Below, piece after piece: positions 18,938 to 27,949 of a stretch of 64,000 nt of DNA. Position 1 is the stretch's first letter. Each line of letters starts with the position of its first letter. The stretch is taken from assembly GCA_965215315.1 (NCBI GenBank), contig CBDCDB010000008.1, forward strand, positions 3,162,001 through 3,226,000. The letters run 5' to 3'. The notes beneath the pieces are model-generated. The model saw only the letters and a program-made list of their open reading frames with translations, did not search any database and was not told where the DNA came from. Source of the DNA: Truepera sp965215315 (GTDB lineage Bacteria > Deinococcota > Deinococci > Deinococcales > Trueperaceae). The translations under genes were made by a program, and so were the position numbers.

Positions 18938-19628
18938 ACACGCCCTCGTCACCGGGGCAAGCAGCGGTATCGGGCGGGCGCTGACCTTGAAACTTGCCCA
19001 CGCCGAGGCGAGTTTGCACCTCGTCGGACGGGATGAGGCGGCGCTCGCCGAACTCGCGCGGCAAGCGCGGAGTTGGGGCGCACAGGCGAAGACCTACGTG
19101 CTGGATTTAACCGACGAAGAGGCGGTCAAAAGTTTTGCCGAGACCTTTTCTGCGCCCCTCGACATTCTGGTTCACAGCGCCGGTACCCTTTCATTAGGGG
19201 CGCTTAAAGACGCCTCTGTAGTGGATTTCGACGTGCAGTACCGGCTTAACGTACGTGCGCCCTACCTGCTGACGCAGCTTTTTCTCGAGAAGTTACAATA
19301 CACACAAGGGCAGATCGTCTTCATCAACTCCGGCGCAGGACTCTCAGCGCGGGCTGAGTGGGGACAGTACGCCGCTACCAAGCACGCCCTCAAAGCCGTT
19401 GCCGACAGCCTCCGCGCTGAAGTTTCAGGGTCAGGGATGCGCGTAACGAGCGTTTATCCGGGACGCACGGCGAGCCCGATGCAACAAAAAGCCCACGAGT
19501 ATGAGGGCAAACCTTACGATCCTAAAAAGTTTGTGCAACCAGATGACGTTGCAACAGTGATTTTAGGAGCGCTCACACTACCTCAAACCGTAGAAATGAC
19601 TGACGTATCGGTCAGGCCACCAGGTTAA
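18924..19628 (+). CDS. short-chain dehydrogenase/reductase
   Basis: Classical SDR of 234 aa counted from the ATG at 18924, which overlaps the end of trpC by 14 nt. The cofactor loop TGASSGIG is near the N-terminus. LVHSAG corresponds to NNAG. The catalytic Ser lies in INSGAG and the YxxxK pair is YAATK. The substrate cannot be told. The overlap suggests co-transcription with trpC and acylphosphatase, but a role in tryptophan synthesis is not implied. Confidence 0.88.
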   Translation: MLKAKHALVTGASSGIGRALTLKLAHAEASLHLVGRDEAALAELARQARSWGAQAKTYVLDLTDEEAVKSFAETFSAPLDILVHSAGTLSLGALKDASVVDFDVQYRLNVRAPYLLTQLFLEKLQYTQGQIVFINSGAGLSARAEWGQYAATKHALKAVADSLRAEVSGSGMRVTSVYPGRTASPMQQKAHEYEGKPYDPKKFVQPDDVATVILGALTLPQTVEMTDVSVRPPG

Positions 19629-19657
19629 TTTTAACAGTGAATATCAGCTAGTTTACA

Positions 19658-19743
19658 GCGGTCTCACTTTAGAAAGTGTTGTTCAGCACGTACGTTATGA
19701 GAGGACAGCTGCGAGAAGCTAGTTCAGTTGCTATAAAAACCGC
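19658..19743. repeat. diverged miniature element
   Basis: 86 bp starting CAGCGGTCTCAC and ending TAAAAACCGC. It contains GTTCAGCACGTACG and AGCTGCGAGAAGCTAGTTCAG, matching the same segment of the copy at 50879-50986. Older and less certain than the 97-bp copies. Confidence 0.45.
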
Positions 19744-19755
19744 TGTGCAAGCTAC

Positions 19756-19790
19756 AACGAAAGACCAGGTTTGTCCCCTAGTCTTTCGTT
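19756..19790. terminator. bidirectional terminator between convergent genes
   Basis: AACGAAAGAC and GTCTTTCGTT form a 10-bp stem followed by AAAACATATTT. It lies between the SDR gene (plus) and the small secreted protein (minus) and could serve both. Confidence 0.65.
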
Positions 19791-19818
19791 AAAACATATT
19801 TGCTAAAACTGTAAAGCT

Positions 19819-20280
19819 TTAGTCGTCGTCTGAATCTGAGCCGCCCGACATCATACCACCGGACATCATGCCGCCTGAAGCTGCGCCGCCGCTCATACCG
19901 CCGGTAAGCGAGGTTCCGGCCTGAAGGAGCAGGTTGCCTAAATCGGTAAGTTCGGTGCTGCCCGCACCTTCTGCAGCTGAAACGGTATCGGTACCCAAGC
20001 TCGTGAGCAAGCCGCCGACCTGTGCGCCGTCGACGGAATCGGCCTGAAGTGCGGTGCTTAGTTCTCCGAGGTTTGTGGCGATGCCCTGAACGATGGGGTC
20101 GTCGGAACCCTCGAGCTGTGACTGCCAGCCTTCAATATTAGAAACAGCCGCGTCAACAGGAATTGCAGTCAGGTCGCCCTGCAGAGTGGAGATTGTCTCC
20201 GCAACTGTGGGCGCGTCGGACTGGGCAAAAGCGAAGAGCGCAGATAGGGCTAGAACAGAGAATAGGGCAAATTTTTTCAT
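19819..20280 (-). CDS. small secreted protein with Gly-Met repeat tail
   Basis: From the ATG at 20280 (GGAGGCACC upstream) the product is 153 aa with a signal peptide (MKKFALFSVLALSALFAFAQ). The middle is a helical Ala/Leu/Thr/Glu-rich segment. The tail repeats GGMMSG and ends SDSDDD. The longer upstream frame lacks a ribosome site and would bury the signal peptide, so it was not used. No family recognised. Likely periplasmic or surface. Confidence 0.72.
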   Translation of the reverse strand: MKKFALFSVLALSALFAFAQSDAPTVAETISTLQGDLTAIPVDAAVSNIEGWQSQLEGSDDPIVQGIATNLGELSTALQADSVDGAQVGGLLTSLGTDTVSAAEGAGSTELTDLGNLLLQAGTSLTGGMSGGAASGGMMSGGMMSGGSDSDDD

Positions 20281-20754
20281 AACGGGGTGGTGCCTCCAAG
20301 TGGGTGAATTGCACGTGCGTTCGGGGTAGTCAGCAGTTTTGCCGACCGTTTTGGAATCCAACGTAAGTTTACGGTGGCGCAGACAGAACAACTTGGCAGG
20401 GGCTTACAGAAACCGTCAAAAAAGCCCTGCAGGACATTAAAAATCGCTCTAATAGTGTAAGCTGACATCACAAAGTGTGAGGTCATTAAGCACGTAGTTG
20501 TTTAGGTACAGGTCTGTTTTTTGCCGCTGCCAAATGCCGCAGAAAAGTTCTGGAGAAAGATTTAGGCGTATACCGTGTCTCCAAATCTGAGCTGGACGTT
20601 TTGCTGCTGGTAAAACGCTGATATGGACGCCGATATGACTGCGCCTCTGCCTTAACCGTTCACCGCAAAAGCTGCGATTTGCCGTAAAGCGCCGTAAAAG
20701 TAAAAAGCCCTAAAAACCTGTATAAGGGCGACTCGAGGCTAAAGCGTACGGCGC
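20281..20754. other. intergenic stretch without recognisable genes
   Basis: About 470 bp between divergent genes. I see AT-rich pieces and short fragments but no ORF with a family signature, no RNA fold I recognise and no repeat shared with other parts of the window. It must hold the promoters of both flanking genes. Confidence 0.4.
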
Positions 20755-20760
20755 TATACT
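20755..20760 (+). promoter_or_regulatory. TANNNT box 7 nt before M16 peptidase start
   Basis: TATACT, then ACGGCCA, then ATG. No ribosome site. Fits a leaderless promoter for the two-gene M16 operon. Confidence 0.55.
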
Positions 20761-20767
20761 ACGGCCA

Positions 20768-22027
20768 ATGGACGCTCATATTCACACTCACACGTTTGCC
20801 AACGGCCTCAAACTGGCGGTTCAAGAGATGGCCTGGTTGCCGTCGGTTTCGTTTAATCTGCTCTTGCCGCTGGGCGCTGTAACCGACCCGGAAGGCGCGT
20901 CAGGCAGCGCCGCTGTGCTCGCCGAATGGCTCGACCGGGGAGCCGGAACCCGCAACTCGCGCACCTTGTCTGACGATCTCGACGCGCTCGGGGTGCGGCG
21001 CGGTGGCGGGGCTGGAGGCGAGAGTACGGTGCTCTCGGGTTCACTGCTCGCCGACACGCTGCCCGAAGCGCTGGCGGTTTACGCCGATATCGTGCGCCGT
21101 CCGCACCTGAAAGATGCCGAGTTTGAATCTGCCCGCACCGTGGCGCTGCAAGACCTCGCTTCGCTCGACGATAGCCCGACGCAGCGGCTTTTTATCGCGC
21201 TCTCCAAAGCCTTCTTCGCCTCAGCGCACGGGCGCAGTTCTTACGGCGAGGCCGACGACTTAAAAGCGCTCACCGCTGAAAGCGTGCGGCAAGACGCGGC
21301 GCGGCGGCTCGGGCCGCAAGGCGCGATTTTAAGCGTTGCGGGCGGCGTCTTTTGGGAAGACGTTAAAGCTTTGGTCGAGCAGCTGTTTGGTGATTGGGAA
21401 GGGGCCGGGGTGCCGCTACCAGAGGTAACGGTGAGCGACACGCACACCGCGCATATCTCGGCGCAAACCTCGCAAACACAGATCGGCGTCGCTTACGAAG
21501 CGCTGCCGCCGGGTCATCCGGACTGGTACAAAAACGCGCTTTCGGTTGCTGTTTTAAGCAAAGGGATGGGTTCACGTTTGTTCGCCGAAGTCCGTGAAAA
21601 ACGCGGCCTCGTCTACAGCGTCACCGCGCTCGGACGCGCCGTAAAAGGGTACGGTTACACGCTCGCCTACGCTGGCACGACGACTGAAAGGGCTTCTGAA
21701 ACGCTCTCAGTTTTGCTCGGCGAACTCACGCGTTTACGAGACGGGGTGAACGCTGAAGAGTTAGAGCGTGCCCGTACCGGCCTCCTATCAGGGCTCGTCA
21801 TGGAGGGCGAACCCAGTGGCGGTGTCGCGTCGGGGCTCGCCCGTAACACCTTCTTGTTCGGGGAGCCGCGCCCGCTCGAGACCATCAAGGCTGAACTGTC
21901 CGCCGTAACGCTGGAAGACCTCAACCGTTACCTGGCAGAACGCCCCGAACCCCGTTTTACCGTCCTGACGCTCGGCCCGAAAGCGTTAGACGCAGAAGTT
22001 CAGACCATAGAAAAGGTAAACGCATGA
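20768..22027 (+). CDS. M16 peptidase-like subunit lacking the zinc motif
   Basis: 419 residues of M16 (insulinase/pitrilysin) fold. At the position where active subunits have HXXEH, this protein reads SAVLAEWLDRGAG, so the zinc ligands are missing. The second-domain block KGMGSRLFAEVREKRGLVYSV, typical of M16 C-domains, is well kept. It overlaps the next gene by 4 nt (ATGA), and paired inactive/active M16B subunits are known to form heterodimers. The likely role is a non-catalytic partner in degradation of peptides. Confidence 0.9.
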   Translation: MDAHIHTHTFANGLKLAVQEMAWLPSVSFNLLLPLGAVTDPEGASGSAAVLAEWLDRGAGTRNSRTLSDDLDALGVRRGGGAGGESTVLSGSLLADTLPEALAVYADIVRRPHLKDAEFESARTVALQDLASLDDSPTQRLFIALSKAFFASAHGRSSYGEADDLKALTAESVRQDAARRLGPQGAILSVAGGVFWEDVKALVEQLFGDWEGAGVPLPEVTVSDTHTAHISAQTSQTQIGVAYEALPPGHPDWYKNALSVAVLSKGMGSRLFAEVREKRGLVYSVTALGRAVKGYGYTLAYAGTTTERASETLSVLLGELTRLRDGVNAEELERARTGLLSGLVMEGEPSGGVASGLARNTFLFGEPRPLETIKAELSAVTLEDLNRYLAERPEPRFTVLTLGPKALDAEVQTIEKVNA

Positions 22028-23244
22028 CTTTCGACAAAATCACGCTCCCTAACGGTTTAGAGATTATCGGTGAACACAACCCCGAAGCGCAGACGTTCGC
22101 TGCTGGCTACTTTGTCAAAACCGGCTCGAGAGACGAAACCCAAGAAGTTTCAGGTGTGTCGCACTTTTTAGAACACATGATGTTTAAGGGTACCGACAAA
22201 CGGAGCGCTGAAGCTATCAACTTGGAGTTCGATACCATCGGCGCGAATTACAACGCCTACACCTCGGACGAGCGCACGGTCTATTACGGCGCAGTGTTGC
22301 CCGAACGCGGCGCGTCCCTCGTTGACCTTTTGTCCGATATGATGCGCCCGGCGCTCCGCGAGAGTGACTTTGACCTGGAGAAAAACGTCATCCTAGAAGA
22401 GATCGCCATGTACGAAGACCGCCCCGCCTTTAAGGTGTTTGAAGAGGGGAACGCGCGGTTTTACCAGGGCCATCCGCTCGGGCAGTCGATCTTGGGGACG
22501 CCGGAGTCGATTCGGGCGTTGTCGCAAGCACAGATGTTGGAGTATTTTCGCGCTCGTTACGCCTCGGATAATCTCTTTCTCGCGGTTGCCGGACGTTACG
22601 ACTGGGACGAGCTCGTCGCGCAGGTCGAGACCCTGACGCAGAATTGGGAGCCGAGCCGTGCTGAACGCCGCTATCCGCCGCTCACCGGGGCCATCGGAGA
22701 CGAACAATTTGCCCTGCTGAACTTGGCCCGCACCCACACGGCGCTCTACGCGCCGGGTGTCGGGGCGCAAGACCCACTGCGTTACGCCGCTGGGGTACTC
22801 TCGAGCTGCATCGGTAACGGCAGCGGTCGTCTTTACTGGGCGCTGTTAGACAACGGTCTGGCGGACAGCGCCTCTTTATCTCACGACGCGGCGGACGGGG
22901 CGGGCGTATTCGTCGGCTACCTTTCAACGAGCGCCGAGGGGCAAGCCGAGGCGCTCCGAATTTACCGCGAGGTTTTGGCGCAGGTACAAGCCGAGGGCGT
23001 GACTGAAGACGAGTGGCGGCGGGCGCAGCGCAAACTGGCGACGGGCATCACGCTGCGCGGCGAGACGCCGTTTGGTCGGCTGATGTCGCTCGGGTCGCGC
23101 TATGAACTTACCGGAGACTACGCCTCGGTGCAAGACACTACCCAACAGATTATGGCGGCGAGTTTAGAGGATGCCCAAACGCTGCTCTCACGCCGTCCGT
23201 TTGAAAAACTCTTTAGCCTAACCTTGGAACCTGCCTCGGCCTAA
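22024..23244 (+). CDS. M16 zinc peptidase, catalytic subunit
   Basis: 406 aa. The inverted zinc motif HFLEH is present within SHFLEHMMFKGT near residue 48, and the downstream Glu region NVILEEIAMYEDRPA supplies the third ligand. The C-domain lacks the Arg/Tyr block seen in its partner (it reads SCIGNGSGRLYWALLDNGLAD), as expected when the two subunits complement each other. Translationally coupled to the preceding gene. Confidence 0.93.
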   Translation: MTFDKITLPNGLEIIGEHNPEAQTFAAGYFVKTGSRDETQEVSGVSHFLEHMMFKGTDKRSAEAINLEFDTIGANYNAYTSDERTVYYGAVLPERGASLVDLLSDMMRPALRESDFDLEKNVILEEIAMYEDRPAFKVFEEGNARFYQGHPLGQSILGTPESIRALSQAQMLEYFRARYASDNLFLAVAGRYDWDELVAQVETLTQNWEPSRAERRYPPLTGAIGDEQFALLNLARTHTALYAPGVGAQDPLRYAAGVLSSCIGNGSGRLYWALLDNGLADSASLSHDAADGAGVFVGYLSTSAEGQAEALRIYREVLAQVQAEGVTEDEWRRAQRKLATGITLRGETPFGRLMSLGSRYELTGDYASVQDTTQQIMAASLEDAQTLLSRRPFEKLFSLTLEPASA

Positions 23245-23299
23245 GTCGGTTTCAAAGCTTCTAAAGGCTTTCGCACAGTCGTTCTCACGCCTGCCGTCG

Positions 23300-23305
23300 T
23301 ACACT
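23300..23305 (+). promoter_or_regulatory. TANNNT box 5 nt before LptA-like gene
   Basis: TACACT, then CCGTT, then ATG. No ribosome site. Fits a leaderless promoter. Confidence 0.5.
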
Positions 23306-23310
23306 CCGTT

Positions 23311-23985
23311 ATGCGTTTCTTCACGAGTGTACGGCGGCCTTTTTTAGCGCTGCTCCTGCTACCCCTGCTACTCCCGGCCTACGCCAGCCCTGAAAACAAT
23401 CAAGTCGGTGACACCCAAGACTTTGCGGCGCTGACCATCCGGCCCGACGGCCCTGAAGAACTCGATCTGACGACCGGCGTCACGACCCTGCCCCGTGGCG
23501 GCGAAATCGTCTACCGCAACGAGGGTGTGACGCTCCGGGGTTCGTTTATCCGCTACTTGGAGGGCGACTTTATCGAGGTTGAAGAGGCGTCGGTCAAAGG
23601 CGACTTCGGTACGATGCGTGCGCCGCGGTTACGGTTTGATGTGGCGGCGCAGACGCTGGCGGCAGAGGGCGGGGCAGCGTTTTCCGGGGACGCGCTCGAG
23701 CTGAGCGCCGACACGCTCTCGCTCAATCTGGGGGACGACGTAGCGGTTCTGGTGGGCAATGTCAAGAGTACTGATCCCGAATTCAGCAGTCAGAGCGCAT
23801 TTGTTGATCTGGCTCAACCGCAAGGTTTATTGGTCGGCCCTTACAGCTATCAGGACGGCCCCATCGGGCTGACGGGCGTGGCGGGCAAACTGCTAGCACT
23901 TTCGTGGGACGATGCGGGCGCGTTAAGTGCCGATAGTCAGGTTTCACAGGCTCTGCAAACACGTTTTGCCGCGTACTTGCCGTAA
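23311..23985 (+). CDS. LptA/OstA-like periplasmic protein
   Basis: 224 residues with a signal peptide (LLLLPLLLPAYAS). The rest reads as successive short beta strands of the OstA type: VYRNEGVTLRGSFIRYLEGDFIEVEEAS, then APRLRFDVAAQTLAAEGG, then DALELSADTLSLNLGDDVAVLVGN. In the Lpt pathway such proteins form the bridge that carries lipopolysaccharide across the periplasm. Here it is followed by an LptD-like barrel and an LptF/G-like permease, which supports the assignment. The cargo is unknown because Deinococcota are not thought to make classical LPS. Confidence 0.7.
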   Translation: MRFFTSVRRPFLALLLLPLLLPAYASPENNQVGDTQDFAALTIRPDGPEELDLTTGVTTLPRGGEIVYRNEGVTLRGSFIRYLEGDFIEVEEASVKGDFGTMRAPRLRFDVAAQTLAAEGGAAFSGDALELSADTLSLNLGDDVAVLVGNVKSTDPEFSSQSAFVDLAQPQGLLVGPYSYQDGPIGLTGVAGKLLALSWDDAGALSADSQVSQALQTRFAAYLP

Positions 23986-24018
23986 CGCGAGCCGGTCACG
24001 TCCAAATATTTCTGCTTT

Positions 24019-26049
24019 ATGATAAACTGCCGGGTCGTCTGCGTCCGTTTAGCTCTTTTGCTGCTCTTTTTGGTGGTTAACGTGGCGCTAGCAGCGTGTG
24101 ACCCCGCTGAATACGACCAAACTATCACCCTTGAAGGTTTTGGGACGGTCTATGTGGATAACTTACGTCTCAATAAAGCCGATGACGAAGCCGAACTCTC
24201 TGACGGCGTTTGTTTCGCCTCTTCAGGCACGCCTCAATTTACGCTTACCGTACCTACGATGCGTGTTGAACAGCTCAGCACCGACCCGCAGTTTGTCGCG
24301 CAAGGGGCGACGCTGACCCTGGGGCGCTACACGATCTTTGCGGAGACGCTCGAAGGCGACGCGGACGGCTTGGCCCTCGCGAACCTTTCAGTCATGAGCG
24401 AGCAGTTTTCCGGTACGGCGGTGCGTGCCCGCTACACCCTCGAGAACGCCCAGACGATCTTTAGCGGCGTTCAGTTCAAGCTCGGTAACTTCCGCGTCGA
24501 AGGGGTGGCGGCGGGGCTCACAGAAAATACGCTGGTGTTGCAGTCGGCGCGCGCGACGACCTGCGTGTGTGAAAACGGTGGTCTTTATACGCTCTTAGCC
24601 CCGGACGTAGTGATAGACCTTGCGACCGGTCTCGTACGGGTTGAGGGAGGGGTGCTCGAGACGCTCGGACTACGTTTTGGCCTGACTCCCAACCTGCGGT
24701 TTTTGCTGGACGCTGCGCAGCTTCCAAACGGGCGTCCGGGGGGTGGACGCATCCAGGTCGGCGGTGCGGCGCTCTTGCCCGCTGCGCCTGCGCCGCAACC
24801 GGTGGGCACGGTGATCGACGAGGGTACCAGGCTCGCGCTGCCCCTCCAGCTGACGCCGTGGGCGGGGCTCGAGCTGGGCGCAGCGGGTCTCGACCCCGAT
24901 CACCCGCTCGGGCTCGTGTCGCTGCTCAAACTCGGGTTTGCGGTGGGCCGGGGCAACCTGCAGGCTGTTCTCGGCCGAGTCGGGCCTGGGCTCCGCGCTG
25001 ACGGGCTCATCCGGACGCCGCTCGCACCGGGGGTCGGCCTCGATGTGAGCACCACCAACCGGCTTTGGGCGGACGCGGGCTACCTGCACGAAGGGTCGCT
25101 CGGAGTTTACGGTAGTCGCCGCCTGACCGGGGTGCTGGGCGAGGTGGGCGACGCGCTCGAGCTAGGCGGTCAGTTTTTCGCTGCTCTATCGCAGCAGACG
25201 CTCGGCGGAATCCTCGTACAGTCGCCGCGTTTCGGGGTGCGCGGCACCGCCAATTACGTTTCTGCACCGACTGGCTTCGGCGTGTTCGCCCTGCGTACCG
25301 AGTCGGCGCTGACCCTCTACCCGCAGGGCGGGGGCGGCGCGGACGACCTGACGCAGCTCGGGATACGCTTGCAACCGTCGTGGCGGATTGCGTCGGGCAT
25401 ATTCCGGGCTGGCGTCGGCTTCGACCAGCAGCTGGTTTTCGGCGCGTCACCCTTTTCGACCTACCTCGATAAGCTCGAGCCGCGCAGCGTCGTTGACGCG
25501 ACGCTGACCCTGCAAGAAGGTGCCAGCAACGTGAGTCTAGGGGCACGTTACGCGTTTTTGCTGGTCGGCGAGAAAAACCCGGTTCGGCGGCTTCGGCTGG
25601 ACGCCGCCACGACGCTCCCCGTGTTTGGCGTTACGGCGCGCACCACCCTGAGCGCCGAGTTCGCCGGGCTGCTGGGGCCGCCTGACCCGGACGTTGACGC
25701 GTTTGTGACCACTCAGACCGAACTGATTTTGCCCACGTTGCCCCTCGAGCTGGGCCTCTTGGCCCGCTACGACCTGCTGCCGGAAAAGGTGGGACTCAAA
25801 CTTTTAGAGGTTTATGCGAGCTACCCGTTCACGGTGCAAAACGTCACTTTACGGCCCTTTTTGGGGCTCAACGCTGCACCTTTACTCGCCGGGTACCTGC
25901 CGACCGGCGACGCGCTGCCGGTGGTATCGGGGTACGGGCTCGAGGTTGCGTACCGGAGTTGTTGCGGTACACTAAGGGCGTCTTACCGGCTCCACGACCA
26001 GACCGTTCAAACGTCGTTCGATATAAGGTTAGCCGAAACAACCCCGTAA
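24019..26049 (+). CDS. LptD-like outer-membrane beta-barrel
   Basis: 676 residues. The signal peptide ends ALAAC27, which also matches a lipobox (LAAC), so it could be lipid-modified. An OstA-like N-terminal part runs to about residue 200 and is followed by a long alternating-hydrophobicity barrel. Near the C-terminus the adjacent pair C648-C649 in VAYRSCCGTLRASYR resembles the Cys-Cys pair of proteobacterial LptD, which makes disulfides with N-terminal cysteines. Here C27, C65, C182 and C184 are candidates. Only 33 bp separate it from the LptA-like gene. Function as lipid-inserting pore is inferred. Confidence 0.65.
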   Translation: MINCRVVCVRLALLLLFLVVNVALAACDPAEYDQTITLEGFGTVYVDNLRLNKADDEAELSDGVCFASSGTPQFTLTVPTMRVEQLSTDPQFVAQGATLTLGRYTIFAETLEGDADGLALANLSVMSEQFSGTAVRARYTLENAQTIFSGVQFKLGNFRVEGVAAGLTENTLVLQSARATTCVCENGGLYTLLAPDVVIDLATGLVRVEGGVLETLGLRFGLTPNLRFLLDAAQLPNGRPGGGRIQVGGAALLPAAPAPQPVGTVIDEGTRLALPLQLTPWAGLELGAAGLDPDHPLGLVSLLKLGFAVGRGNLQAVLGRVGPGLRADGLIRTPLAPGVGLDVSTTNRLWADAGYLHEGSLGVYGSRRLTGVLGEVGDALELGGQFFAALSQQTLGGILVQSPRFGVRGTANYVSAPTGFGVFALRTESALTLYPQGGGGADDLTQLGIRLQPSWRIASGIFRAGVGFDQQLVFGASPFSTYLDKLEPRSVVDATLTLQEGASNVSLGARYAFLLVGEKNPVRRLRLDAATTLPVFGVTARTTLSAEFAGLLGPPDPDVDAFVTTQTELILPTLPLELGLLARYDLLPEKVGLKLLEVYASYPFTVQNVTLRPFLGLNAAPLLAGYLPTGDALPVVSGYGLEVAYRSCCGTLRASYRLHDQTVQTSFDIRLAETTP

Positions 26050-26250
26050 CGACGCCCAAATCCGTTTTGTAACCGTTATGAGTTCATCTGTGACCCAACC
26101 TGATCATCAAAAGTCTGACGCCGTGAGCCAAACTCCGTATAGCTGTAACCCGGTAAGACGTAACCCGTGAGACGTGACCTCACCCAGTGCAAGCTGATGA
26201 AGACCCGTTTATGAAAGTGGCCTTTAACGCCAAACCTGTACCCCTTGACC
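26050..26250. other. short gap before the LptF/G-like gene
   Basis: About 200 bp with repeated short phrases (GTAACCCGTGAGACG, CCGGTAAGACG) but no gene. It holds the promoter of the permease gene. Confidence 0.35.
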
Positions 26251-26256
26251 TAAAGT
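26251..26256 (+). promoter_or_regulatory. TANNNT box 6 nt before LptF/G-like gene
   Basis: TAAAGT, then GCGCCT, then ATG, with no ribosome site. Confidence 0.5.
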
Positions 26257-26262
26257 GCGCCT

Positions 26263-27450
26263 ATGCTTAAACGCCTCGACCGTTACCTGCTGAGCGAAAG
26301 CCTGACCCCGTTCTTTTTCGGACTGATCCTTTACAGCGGCCTCGCCGTTACGAGCGCGAACTTTCCGCGCCTCCAGTGGATTGTCGGCACCCCGCTCTGG
26401 CGGCTGCTCTACTGGCTCTTGCTGCAGTTTCCAGCGGCCATCGTGCAGACGCTCCCGATTGCGCTCTTGCTGGCGGTGCTCCTTTCCTTCGGTCGGCTCG
26501 CCGCCTCGAACGAACTCCTGGCGGTTCAGGCGGGCGGCGTCGCGCTGCGGCGGCTGAGCGCCCTGATGCTGACGCTCGGGCTGCTGGCTGCCGGGGGCGC
26601 ACTCGCCATCAATCAGTGGGTGCTGCCGCGCACCAACGTGCAGGTCGGTAGCCTCTGGTGGGAGTTGACGGGCAGCGGCAGCGGACTGTTTCGGCTTATC
26701 CGGCAGAGCTTGCCGCTAGGGGAGTACACGCTCACTTTTGACGATATTTCTTCAGAAGACGAGTTGTTGGGGGTAAGGCTCGAGGCTTGGCAAGGCCCGG
26801 AGCTGAGCGTCGTCCGCGCTGAGCGCGCCCGCTTTACCGAAACGGGACTGGCGCTCTACGACTATCACACGACCCGGCTTGATTTAGGGGTGCTCGAGGA
26901 CACGCCTAAAGATGCTGCCCCCGAAACTGTCACTCCCGAAGACGCCGTACCTGAAAACACAGCACCTAAAGACGCCGCCACCACGCTGTCTGATCTCGTT
27001 CTCTTAAATAACGACGCCCCCAACCCGGACGCGCCTCTCACGCTCAAGCTTTCGGAAGACCCGGACGCGCTCATCGCGCAGTATTCGGGCGGCGGTTTTG
27101 AGGATACGCGTTCGGTCTCTGAAGTGTTTAGGGACTCCCACGACTCCAGTTTGAGCGTGTCAGAGCGCCGCGCCGCCGCTGTCCTCTTTCACCGCAAACT
27201 CGCCGAGCCGTTCGCCAACCTCACCCTGTTAGCGGTCGCGCTCCCCCTCGCGGTGCTGCACGCCCGGAGCCGCAGCGTCGCGTTCGGGTTGTCTTTGTCG
27301 GTGACGCTGGCGTGGTACATGCTTTTCACCCTCGGGACCCTGCTCGCTCAAGCGGGCGTGTTGCCGATCTGGTTCGGACTCTGGTTCGGGAACGCCCTTC
27401 TCTTAGGTGTTGGGCTCTATCTGCTCTACGCCCGGACAAACTTCAGGTAA
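26263..27450 (+). CDS. LptF/LptG-family permease (YjgP/YjgQ)
   Basis: 395 residues. Three transmembrane helices precede and three follow a periplasmic domain. The N-terminus LKRLDRYLLSESLTPFFFG and the coupling-loop region LAASNELLAVQAGGVALRRL are typical of the family, as is AVLFHRKLAEPFANLTLLAVALPLA before the last helices. Residues ~205-245 form an Ala/Pro/Glu/Asp-rich insert in the periplasmic domain. In the Lpt machine a pair of these proteins with the LptB ATPase extracts lipid from the inner membrane. Only one permease is present here, so a partner and LptB must lie elsewhere. Confidence 0.85.
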   Translation: MLKRLDRYLLSESLTPFFFGLILYSGLAVTSANFPRLQWIVGTPLWRLLYWLLLQFPAAIVQTLPIALLLAVLLSFGRLAASNELLAVQAGGVALRRLSALMLTLGLLAAGGALAINQWVLPRTNVQVGSLWWELTGSGSGLFRLIRQSLPLGEYTLTFDDISSEDELLGVRLEAWQGPELSVVRAERARFTETGLALYDYHTTRLDLGVLEDTPKDAAPETVTPEDAVPENTAPKDAATTLSDLVLLNNDAPNPDAPLTLKLSEDPDALIAQYSGGGFEDTRSVSEVFRDSHDSSLSVSERRAAAVLFHRKLAEPFANLTLLAVALPLAVLHARSRSVAFGLSLSVTLAWYMLFTLGTLLAQAGVLPIWFGLWFGNALLLGVGLYLLYARTNFR

Positions 27451-27453
27451 GCG

Positions 27454-27819
27454 CTAGAGGTAAACCGTTTGGTCAAGCCTCGAGTTGTAAACCGCGATAA
27501 TTTTGCGCCTCGAGACCGCGTTAATTTGCGCCGTCACAGCAAGGGCGTCGGCAAGCTGTGGGCAACTTGTGGTGATATCAAGGTAAATCTCGCCGGTAAG
27601 CGGATATTGCCAAGTACCGAGCCAGATGTTGGTTTCCCCAAAGAGCAGCGTGTTGGTCTGGATAAAAGTATCTAAAGCTGTAATGAGGTCGGCGTCTGCT
27701 GGCAAAATAATGGTTCTGTCTGGATACTTCGGAAAACCCCACGCGTTTACCCGGCGCAAAAACTCTCGAGTCTTCGGATTCGACACGGCCCAGCCTTGCT
27801 CCAACGTGAGGTCGCGCAC
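27454..27819 (-). CDS. hypothetical protein, 121 aa
   Basis: Starts at a GTG (27819) preceded by an in-frame stop four codons upstream. No signal peptide or membrane segment. The sequence is a mixed alpha/beta soluble protein (ITALDTFIQTNTLLFGETN, AVTAQINAVSRRKIIAVYNS). It is convergent with the permease gene and ends only 3 bp from it. No family recognised. Confidence 0.5.
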   Translation of the reverse strand: MRDLTLEQGWAVSNPKTREFLRRVNAWGFPKYPDRTIILPADADLITALDTFIQTNTLLFGETNIWLGTWQYPLTGEIYLDITTSCPQLADALAVTAQINAVSRRKIIAVYNSRLDQTVYL

Positions 27820-27949
27820 TTTATTCAGCTAACCGGAACGCTCTGATGTTGCCATAAGCGAGCCTATCGCTCGGGCCGGTTTACCCTCTGTACTTATGGC
27901 GCGTATTTAGCCAAAGAAACGCCCCAACTGTGGTAAATTGGAGTTCCTG

